Shown one piece after another: positions 58,218 through 64,000 of a stretch of DNA of 64,000 nt. The notes under the pieces are model-generated. The model did no database searches. It had not been told where the DNA came from and saw only the letters and a program-made list of their open reading frames with translations. A program made the position numbers and the translations under genes. This DNA is from Corallococcus soli (GTDB lineage Bacteria > Myxococcota > Myxococcia > Myxococcales > Myxococcaceae): NCBI RefSeq assembly GCF_014930455.1, contig NZ_JAAIYO010000006.1:372001-436000 (forward strand), written 5' to 3'. How positions within the stretch are numbered: the stretch's first letter is position 1; every line of letters starts with the position of its first letter.

Positions 58218-58685
58218 ACCGAAGGCATGAGGCCCTCCGTGGCTGAGGGGGGCTTCGTGACGCCTCTTCAGGCCAACGACAGGCAGGGAAGGTGCGGCCG
58301 TTTCCGCTTCCTCCAGCGAAGGCGGAGCCGGGGCTGCCGCGCCGTACCTACGCACGGGATGTCTTCGCCTGCGCTCGGTGGGGTGGCTGTCCCCCAGGAA
58401 GGTGTCTCAGGAATCCCTGGGGCGGAGGAGGGGGTCGCCAACGGCTGACGGGAGTTGATAGGGTCGCTACCGGTCCGGCGATGGCCGCCGGCTCCCGCGC
58501 ACCACCAGGAGGCTTCCCAGATGAACCTGCCACTTGTCGCCGTCGCGGTCCCTGCCCTCCTCTCGCGGGCGCTCGTCAGCTGAGTCGGTTCGAAGCACCT
58601 TCCGCCGCAGCGCGAGCCCCCTGTCCGCCAGGCGCCCCGGAGTCGTCCGGCACGCCCAGGCACCGCTCTGCCCGGAGTTCCCCTC
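58218..58685. other. 470-bp intergenic region before rsgA
   Basis: No convincing protein of normal length is encoded on either strand. The region contains one possible leader peptide (58521-58583) and an imperfect hairpin near 58306-58331 downstream of the malectin gene. Apart from these I see nothing. Confidence 0.6.
58521..58583 (+). CDS. possible 20-residue hydrophobic leader peptide
   Basis: ATG preceded by GGAGG at the ideal distance (8 bp) opens a 20-codon frame (MNLPLVAVAVPALLSRALVS) rich in Leu, Val and Ala. It ends about 100 bp before rsgA. It could be a real small membrane peptide, a translation leader or a remnant of a broken gene. Confidence 0.35.
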   Translation: MNLPLVAVAVPALLSRALVS

Positions 58686-59780
58686 GTGTCACTTGAATCC
58701 CTTGGCTGGGGTCCTGATTTCGACCTCGCGTTGTCCACCGCGCAGTCCACCTCCTCCGTCTCCCTCGTCCCCGGCCGCGTCGTGCGCCAGCACCGGGGCC
58801 TGCTCACCGTCCAGACCTCCAGCCGGGCCCTCCTCGCCCGCGCCGCCGGGCGGCTGCTCCACCAGGCGGAGAGCGCCGAAGCGCTGCCCACCATTGGCGA
58901 CTGGGTGCTGCTGCAGCCGCCGTCCTCCGGTGACGGCGAGGCGCTGATGCAGGCCGTGCTGCCCCGCCGCAGCGTCCTCAAGCGGCGCGAGGCGGGCAGC
59001 GAACACGACGGGCAGCTCATCGCCGCCAACGTGGACGTGGTGTTCCTCGTCGTGGGCCTGGACGGCAACTTCAACCCGCGCCGCATCGAACGGGCCCTCA
59101 CCCTGGCCTGGAACAGCGGCGCCACCCCCGTCGTCCTCCTGAGCAAGGCGGACCTCGCGCCGGACGCCGCCGCGCGCGTCCTGGAGGTGCAGGCCCTGGC
59201 CCCCGGCGTGGACGTGCTCGCGGTGAGCGCGAAGGCGGGCCTGGGCGTCGAGGAGGTGCGCGCGCGCATCCCCGCCGCGAAGACGGGCGTGCTGCTGGGC
59301 TCGTCGGGCGTGGGCAAGTCCACGCTCGCCAACCGCCTGCTGGACGCCGCGCGGCTCGTCACCCAGCCGGTGCGGGCGGAGGACGACAAGGGCCGGCACA
59401 CCACCACGCACCGCGAATTGTTCGTGCTGGACCACGGAGGGCTCGTCATCGACGGGCCCGGCATGCGCGAGCTGGGGCTGTGGGGCGAGGACGAGAAGGT
59501 GTCCCTGGCCCAGGCCTTCGCGGACGTCTTCGCGCTGGCGGAGGGCTGCCGCTTCAACGACTGCGGACACCGGAACGAACCGGGGTGCGCGGTGACGGCG
59601 GCGGTCCAGGCCGGCACGCTCCCCGAGGAGCGGCGCGCCAACTTCGAGAAGCTCCTGCGCGAGCAGTCCTTCACCGCCCGTCAGGTGGACGCCGCCGCGC
59701 AGCGGGAACACAAGCGCACCCAGCGCAAGCAGACGCTGGAGGGCTCGCAGCGGGGCCGCGCGAAGCGGCGCGGCGAATAG
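58686..59780 (+). CDS. rsgA: ribosome small-subunit-dependent GTPase RsgA
   Basis: A 364-residue circularly permuted GTPase. An OB-fold (about residues 25-105) precedes the G domain, whose motif order is permuted: G4 S-K-A-D (153-156) comes before G1 G-S-S-G-V-G-K-S-T (205-213), with G3 D-G-P-G further on. A zinc-binding segment C-R-F-N-D-C-G-H-x5-C follows near residues 284-300. RsgA promotes 30S subunit maturation. The GTG start has no strong ribosome binding site but matches the family length; the C-terminus ends in a basic tail (K-x-T-Q-R-K-Q-T, R-G-R-A-K-R-R). It stands alone. Confidence 0.92.
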   Translation: MSLESLGWGPDFDLALSTAQSTSSVSLVPGRVVRQHRGLLTVQTSSRALLARAAGRLLHQAESAEALPTIGDWVLLQPPSSGDGEALMQAVLPRRSVLKRREAGSEHDGQLIAANVDVVFLVVGLDGNFNPRRIERALTLAWNSGATPVVLLSKADLAPDAAARVLEVQALAPGVDVLAVSAKAGLGVEEVRARIPAAKTGVLLGSSGVGKSTLANRLLDAARLVTQPVRAEDDKGRHTTTHRELFVLDHGGLVIDGPGMRELGLWGEDEKVSLAQAFADVFALAEGCRFNDCGHRNEPGCAVTAAVQAGTLPEERRANFEKLLREQSFTARQVDAAAQREHKRTQRKQTLEGSQRGRAKRRGE

Positions 59781-59845
59781 ACAGACACCCCAGGGCACGG
59801 CGCGGAGCCAACTCCTTTCGCGCCGTGGCCCTGGCGGGTGACTTC

Positions 59846-60388
59846 TCAGAGCCCGGGGTTTGTTTCGGGCACCGCGCCGGGCGGCGGCAGCGGCGGCGGG
59901 GTCGGCGTGGACGGCACGGCCTCCGGGGTCTCGTCGGCGGGCGTGCGGCCCGGCGCCCCCAGGGGCATGCCCGGCGTCGGCAGCCCAACCTGGTCGTCCG
60001 CGACGCAGGCGTAGGCCACCGTGCGCGAGCCCACGAGCAGCAGGGGCGCCAGCGCGCCGTAGCCCGCGCAGGCGCTCTGCTCGTCTTCCGTCCGGTCGCC
60101 CCCGGCGCACACCGCCCCGCCAATCAGGCCTCCGACGAGCACGAGGCCCGCCTGGATGAAGAAGTCCGTAGGGGTCACCCGGCTCTGCGCCCAGGCCACG
60201 CCGTTCCTGCACTCGCTGCCGGGCGACTTGGACAGGGGCACCAGCCCCGCCGCCGTGAACCACTGCCGGTCCTCGTGGTGCCGGCCCTGCTCAGGTCGCA
60301 GGTTCGTGGTGACGTGGGTCCGGTAACAGCCCGTCTGCCCCAACATCAGCGCAGCCAACGACACCGCGACCGCGTGTGCCTTCCGCAT
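59846..60388 (-). CDS. Bor-like lipoprotein
   Basis: A 180-residue lipoprotein (signal peptide ending G-Q-T-G-C-Y, Cys21). The following part, C-Y-R-T-H-V-T-T-N, W-F-T-A-A-G-L-V-P-L-S, and S-E-C-R-N-G-V-A-W, shares its layout with the Bor/Iss family of phage lambda-derived surface lipoproteins that raise serum resistance. A hydrophobic glycine-rich segment (about residues 77-95) could insert in a membrane. The C-terminal 45 residues are rich in Pro, Thr and Ala. The resemblance to Bor is by eye and needs a profile search. It converges with rsgA, leaving 65 bp. Confidence 0.55.
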   Translation of the reverse strand: MRKAHAVAVSLAALMLGQTGCYRTHVTTNLRPEQGRHHEDRQWFTAAGLVPLSKSPGSECRNGVAWAQSRVTPTDFFIQAGLVLVGGLIGGAVCAGGDRTEDEQSACAGYGALAPLLLVGSRTVAYACVADDQVGLPTPGMPLGAPGRTPADETPEAVPSTPTPPPLPPPGAVPETNPGL

Positions 60389-60509
60389 GAGTGCCCCCAT
60401 CCCGGTGAGAGGCCGCGTCGACACGCGGCCAGGGCCCGTGCCTAGCCCGAAGCGGCGGGTCGCGGGAAGAGGGACGGCGCGACGCACCGGCGAAGCAGGA
60501 CGACCGCCT

Positions 60510-60740
60510 TCAGCCGTCCTTGCCGTCCGGGTTCGACGTGCCCAGCTTGCGCAGCCTCGCGGCGAAGGGGCTCTCGCCGTTCACCGGCAGGGGGCCTCCC
60601 GCCATGCGCTGGCGGCGGTCCATCGCGAGGGGCCCTTCCGCGGGGCCCTCCAGCGCTTCCTTCTCGAAACGGTCCTGTCCGCCCAGCACGCGCCCCACGG
60701 GGCGGGACGACCTGACACGGCGGTTGGGATCCACGGACAT
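60510..60740 (-). CDS. small 76-residue conserved-looking protein
   Basis: A charged 76-residue soluble protein starting with S-V-D-P-N-R-R-V-R-S-S, with a central D-R-F-E-K-E-A-L-E-G-P-A-E-G-P-L-A-M-D-R-R-Q-R-M. GGAGG lies 8 bp before the ATG at the best position, which supports translation. There is no known domain. It may belong with the E2-like gene upstream on the same strand, which ends 29 bp before it. Confidence 0.55.
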   Translation of the reverse strand: MSVDPNRRVRSSRPVGRVLGGQDRFEKEALEGPAEGPLAMDRRQRMAGGPLPVNGESPFAARLRKLGTSNPDGKDG

Positions 60741-60769
60741 GGCGTTGACCTCCAGGTGACGCCCCCTTT

Positions 60770-61612
60770 CTACCGCGCTTCGCCCCCGGGTGCATCCCAC
60801 CCCCAGGGGTCCTCCAGCGCGCCTCCGATGTGCCGGAGCACCCGCGCCGCCAGGTCCACGTCGATGAGGCGCGCGTCCCAGGTGCAGGTGAGCGTCATCG
60901 CCTTGCCGGGCACCAGCGCCCCGTCCTCCACCACCGGCACGTCGCGCACCTTCCCCGGGGCCAGCAGCAGCGGCACGCGGGTGTAGGGCACCATCGCGAC
61001 GAAGCCCTGCTCCAGGCCCAGCGAGCCCAGGTTCGTCACCGCCACGGAGCCGAACGGGTCCACGGGCATGCCCACCCGCCGCAGGTTCACGTTCAGCCCG
61101 TACCAGACGAACGACAGCAGCCGCAGCGCGGGGCCCATCAGCCAGCCGGGCAGCAGCGACGAGCGGCGCTTGCCCCGCTCAATCTCCACGTCCTCACGCG
61201 CCCGCACCCGCGACACCTTCGCCTCCAGCGCGTCCGCCAGGGCTTCCAACGGCATCACATCCGCGCGGTGCACGGTGGCGGTGGTCAGGTCCACCCGCGA
61301 GGAGCCCTGCGCCGGCTGCACCACCAGTACGCAGACGCCCACGTCCCGCCGCTGCCAGGGGCGGTGGCCGCGCAGCACGACGTTGGCGTCGGGGTGGAGG
61401 CGCAGCGCGTCCGCGGCGGCCTTCGCCACCAGGTGCGTCACCGTCAGCCGCCGGCCCGTCCGTGTCCGGTGCGCGGCCATGAACGCGAGGGCCGGCTCCA
61501 TGCGCAGCTCCAGCGACGCATACGCGGAGGGGTCCCGGGGCGCGCGCCACGTGCCCAGCGCGAGCTTGCGAAAGGCACTGGCGGGCGGCGCGGGGATGAG
61601 GTCCAGGTTCAT
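60770..61612 (-). CDS. 2-oxoacid dehydrogenase acyltransferase (E2)-like protein without the catalytic His
   Basis: A 280-residue protein with the fold of the E2 catalytic core (CAT-like acyltransferase). V-T-H-L-V-A-K-A-A-A-D-A-L-R-L-H-P (about residues 56-72), V-Q-P-A-Q-G-S-S-R and G-S-V-A-V-T-N-L-G-S-L-G (about 190-200) match the family. The active-site motif is normally D-H-R-x-x-D-G; here it reads D-A-R-L-I-D-V, so the catalytic histidine and the glycine are lost. There is no lipoyl or binding domain. It may act as a scaffold or bind CoA esters. The ATG at 61612 fits the family length; the frame upstream is unrelated. Confidence 0.75.
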   Translation of the reverse strand: MNLDLIPAPPASAFRKLALGTWRAPRDPSAYASLELRMEPALAFMAAHRTRTGRRLTVTHLVAKAAADALRLHPDANVVLRGHRPWQRRDVGVCVLVVQPAQGSSRVDLTTATVHRADVMPLEALADALEAKVSRVRAREDVEIERGKRRSSLLPGWLMGPALRLLSFVWYGLNVNLRRVGMPVDPFGSVAVTNLGSLGLEQGFVAMVPYTRVPLLLAPGKVRDVPVVEDGALVPGKAMTLTCTWDARLIDVDLAARVLRHIGGALEDPWGWDAPGGEAR

Positions 61613-61742
61613 GCGGGGCTCCCCGCGCATCGCACGCGGGTGGACGGCGCGCAACCGGGGGGCGCTGCGCGAGGCGGGCCACCCCTGTTAGACAGCAGGG
61701 CCGCGAAGTCCTCCCCTCCCCCACGCCCCGAGGCCCATCCGC

Positions 61743-62678
61743 ATGAGCACCCTCGCCCTGGTCCTGTCCCTGGCCTTGCAGGCCGCGCCGCCCGCGAAGA
61801 CACCCTCCAAGCCCCCGGCCCCCACCGAGGAGAAGAAGGCCCCGGCGACGCAGGCAGGGGACGTCGTCGCCGCCACCCAGGCGTGGCATGCGCAGCGGTT
61901 GCAGGAGCTGTCGACGGAGGACGGCTGGCTGACGCTGGTGGGGCTCACCTGGCTGAAGGAGGGCGCGCAGACGGCGGGCTCCGCGCCCGACAGCGTGGTG
62001 CGCCTGCCCGCGTCGGTGCCGACGAAGGCGGGCTCCTTCGTGCGCGAGGGCAACACCGTGCGCTTCCAGCCAGCGGCGGGCGTGGTCTTCACGCGGGAGG
62101 GGAAGCCCTTCACGGGGGGCGCGCTGAAGACAGACGAGCAGGGCGCGCCGGACGTGCTGCGCCTGGGCAGCGTGAACTTCCAGGTCATCCAGCGGGGCGA
62201 CAAGCTGGGCGTGCGGGTGAAGGACTCGGAGGCCCCGGCGCGCAAGCAGTTCCACGGCATTCCCATGTACACGCCCAGCGCGGCGTGGAAGGTGGAGGCC
62301 CGGCTGGTGCCGGACTCCGCGTCACGCACCATCACCGTCCCCAACGTGCTGGGCATGCAGGATCAGCTGCCGTCGCCCGGGGCGCTCGTGTTCACCGTGG
62401 CGGGCAAGGAGTACCGCCTGCTGCCGGTGCAGGACGAGGGCTCGGAGGAGCTGTTCATCATCTTCGGCGACGAGACGAACCGCGACACCACCTACGGCGC
62501 CGGCCGCTTCCTCTCCGCGCCCCTGCCGGATGCGAGCGGGCGCGTCGTGCTGGACTTCAACCGCGCCTACAACCCGCCGTGCGCCTTCTCCGCCTTCGCC
62601 ACCTGCCCGCTGCCGCCCCGCGGCAACCGTCTGGCATTGCGCGTGGAAGCCGGTGAGAAGCGCGCGGGCGGTCACTGA
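61743..62678 (+). CDS. DUF1684 protein
   Basis: A 311-residue protein. The first 14 residues are a short hydrophobic stretch, so it may be exported, followed by a Pro/Lys-rich spacer. The conserved core begins at about residue 45 with W-H-A-Q-R-L-Q-E-L and L-T-L-V-G-L-T-W-L-K-E-G, then F-G-I-P-like F-H-G-I-P-M-Y, D-E-T-N-R-D-T-T-Y-G-A-G-R-F and the signature L-D-F-N-R-A-Y-N-P-P-C-A-F, all typical of DUF1684. The function of this family is not known; it resembles calycin or FHA-like beta-rich proteins. It is divergent from the E2-like gene. Confidence 0.85.
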   Translation: MSTLALVLSLALQAAPPAKTPSKPPAPTEEKKAPATQAGDVVAATQAWHAQRLQELSTEDGWLTLVGLTWLKEGAQTAGSAPDSVVRLPASVPTKAGSFVREGNTVRFQPAAGVVFTREGKPFTGGALKTDEQGAPDVLRLGSVNFQVIQRGDKLGVRVKDSEAPARKQFHGIPMYTPSAAWKVEARLVPDSASRTITVPNVLGMQDQLPSPGALVFTVAGKEYRLLPVQDEGSEELFIIFGDETNRDTTYGAGRFLSAPLPDASGRVVLDFNRAYNPPCAFSAFATCPLPPRGNRLALRVEAGEKRAGGH

Positions 62679-62752
62679 GGCCTGGAAACGCCACCGCCCG
62701 CCTCCCTGGGGGGAAGCGGGCGGCGTGGGGCTGCGGACCCTGAACGGCGGGC

Positions 62753-63664
62753 TCAGACCTGAATGGTCTTCTCCAGCTCCGCCAGACGGAAGCGCGCCAG
62801 CGCCAGGTTCGCGCTCGCGCGGTGCAGCGCGATGTAGAGGAACAGCCCGTCGCGCGCCGCGAGCGGCCGGATGATGTGGTACTGCTCGCCGAGGGTGATG
62901 AGGATGTCCTCGATGCGGTCCTTGATGCCCAGCATCTGCATCGTCTTCATCTTGGCGCGCACCACCTCCGTGTTGCCCGCCGCCGCCGCCTCGACGTTGA
63001 ACCCCGCGGAACCGGCGCTGCCCAGGGTCATGCCGCTCTTCGCATCGGCCAGACAGACCGCGAAGGCCCCGTCAATCTTCAGAGCTTCTTCCAGCGCCTG
63101 CTTCACGTTCGCCATTGCTTCACTTTCCAGAAGGGGAGGGGGGACATGCGGGGCTGCGGACTGCGGTGCTTCCTGCCGCGGTGCTTCGGCTGGCGGCGGC
63201 GACGCGACGGACGCCAGCTCATCCAGCTTGAAGGTCATCTGACTGGAGTAGGAGCGCGGCTGCGGCACGAAGAGGGCCTGCACCTCCGTCAGCCCCAGCA
63301 GCGCGTCCAGCTGACCGCCCAGGTGCCGGCACAGCAGCTCGCGCAGCGTGTCCCGCTCCACCAGGCCCCAGGCCACCAGCGTCTCGCAGAAGTTGCCGCC
63401 GCTCTTGCGGCACTCCGCCATCACCTGCTCCACGTCTTCCCGGCTCACCAGCCGCGCGTCGATCAACGCCGTGGAGAAGCTGCGCGCCCCGGGCCCGGTG
63501 AGCACCGTCCACGCCACCTTGCGCTCCACCACGAAGATGCGGCCGGAGACCGTGGTGGACTTCACCACCACCTCCCCTCCCAGCTTGCTCTCCAGGGCCT
63601 CGTGCAGCACGGCACGCACAACCTGTCGCGGCGGGGAGGTCACGGGTCGAGATGCCAGGTTCAT
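62753..63664 (-). CDS. DUF4388-like and Roadblock/LC7-like two-domain protein
   Basis: A 303-residue soluble protein. The N-terminal part (about residues 10-155) looks like the DUF4388/PATAN-type regions common in myxobacterial signalling proteins (L-H-E-A-L-E-S-K-L-G-G and E-D-V-E-Q-V-M-A-E-C). A Pro/Ala linker separates it from a Roadblock/LC7-like domain (about 185-300; A-N-V-K-Q-A-L-E-E-A-L-K-I-D-G-A-F-A-V-C-L-A-D-A-K-S-G). Roadblock proteins often pair with MglA-type GTPases as regulators, which is notable since such a GTPase lies elsewhere in the window. It has a predicted promoter about 60 bp upstream. Confidence 0.7.
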   Translation of the reverse strand: MNLASRPVTSPPRQVVRAVLHEALESKLGGEVVVKSTTVSGRIFVVERKVAWTVLTGPGARSFSTALIDARLVSREDVEQVMAECRKSGGNFCETLVAWGLVERDTLRELLCRHLGGQLDALLGLTEVQALFVPQPRSYSSQMTFKLDELASVASPPPAEAPRQEAPQSAAPHVPPPLLESEAMANVKQALEEALKIDGAFAVCLADAKSGMTLGSAGSAGFNVEAAAAGNTEVVRAKMKTMQMLGIKDRIEDILITLGEQYHIIRPLAARDGLFLYIALHRASANLALARFRLAELEKTIQV

Positions 63665-64000
63665 GAAGGGGGGTCCGATGCCACCGCGCGGGGGGAGCGC
63701 GTCCGAGTCGCTTCGGACCGGACTATAAACAGCATCATCAAATAATCGCAACGCAGGTGGAAAATCAGGGAACTGGTGACGTCCCTGGGGTACGGGAAAC
63801 CCACTAAAGATGTTTTCGACCCCTCCATCAAGCTGCATTTGAAGGAACAATCCCAAACCAACGGAAAGACAACCCTGGGGGTTACGGCGCAGTGCGTCGG
63901 CAGGGGTGGGTTGGCCGGCTGACAATCCAAGCCCCGGGGTTGCCTGGGGAAGCGGGCCGGCAGGCCCCGGGACGCCCTGTTCGCCGTGAACATTCCAGGC
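63665..64000. other. lower-GC leader and edge region
   Basis: The last 336 bp contain the promoter of the preceding gene and no convincing further coding sequence. A minus-strand open frame spans it but has no family or ribosome binding site. The window ends here. Confidence 0.5.
63722..63751 (-). promoter_or_regulatory. predicted sigma-70-type promoter
   Basis: A -35 box TTGCGA (63746-63751) and a -10 box TATAGT (63722-63727) with an 18-bp spacer lie in an unusually A/T-rich patch, 58 bp upstream of the Roadblock-type gene's ATG. Confidence 0.55.

Noticed and set aside
55938-58355. An 805-codon minus-strand frame opposite the malectin-type lipoprotein.
   Set aside because: Shadow-like composition, no signal or domain.
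63661-63993. A minus-strand frame of 110 codons at the window edge.
   Set aside because: It has no family, no ribosome binding site and runs across a good promoter for the Roadblock-type gene.

Overview
The window is about 64 kb of very GC-rich DNA (roughly 70%). It carries dense, strongly codon-biased genes of a predatory, gliding delta-proteobacterium of the Myxococcus/Corallococcus type. The assignment rests on gene content: an MglA-type GTPase with the unusual TVPG G3 motif, a pair of PilT-like ATPases, a complete Che array, a 2,470-residue poly-HAMP hybrid kinase, Roadblock-like proteins and many small lipoproteins. No genus can be fixed without a database search. I saw no rRNA, tRNA, CRISPR array, transposase or phage gene.

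Layout. 0.1-3.1 kb: a small lipoprotein, a DUF6311-type membrane protein and a two-domain VOC protein. 3.1-9.1 kb: a tight minus-strand operon led by a TetR repressor with its own palindromic operator, then an outer-membrane-barrel candidate, an ABC ATPase, two FtsX/LolCE-type permeases and a LolA-like carrier. Together these look like a dedicated envelope lipid or lipoprotein exporter. 9.1-11.1 kb: larC and larB (nickel-pincer cofactor) without larA or larE. 11.1-16.7 kb: a minus-strand chemosensory operon (mcp, cheW, cheY, cheA, cheC-like) behind a recognisable promoter, then thiL. 17.7-21.1 kb: an aquaporin fused to a dead LMW-phosphatase/arsenate-reductase domain, a PocR-type histidine kinase and an MglA-like GTPase. 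21.4-25.6 kb: a GNAT enzyme, two adjacent PilT-family ATPases with reciprocal loss of His-box histidines, and a DUF5684 membrane protein. 25.8-30 kb: a TonB-dependent receptor converging on and overlapping a DinG-family helicase.

30-38.1 kb: a zinc-ribbon membrane protein with an M50 protease, two lipoproteins, a HAD phosphatase, a histone-H1-like basic protein, a diacylglycerol-kinase-like enzyme, hrcA and an EamA transporter. 38.2-39.9 kb: a probable toxin/immunity pair, a lipoprotein with a PD-(D/E)xK nuclease signature followed by an overlapping DUF3396 (type VI immunity family) gene. 39.9-51.5 kb: a sulfatase, a response-regulator/PAS/kinase hybrid and the giant poly-HAMP kinase with three receivers. 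51.6-64 kb: accessory genes, namely a beta-propeller-like membrane protein, a Gly/Thr/Ser-rich exported protein, a TipA-like MerR regulator with a textbook operator, an Ntn-hydrolase, a malectin-type lipoprotein, rsgA, a Bor-like lipoprotein, an E2-acyltransferase relative without its catalytic histidine, a DUF1684 protein and a Roadblock-type protein.

The best candidates for undescribed biology are the nuclease-lipoprotein/DUF3396 pair, the aquaporin-pseudophosphatase fusion, the complementary PilT pair and the self-contained TetR/barrel/ABC/LolA operon. All functional statements come from reading translated sequence and motifs by eye; no alignment or search was run.
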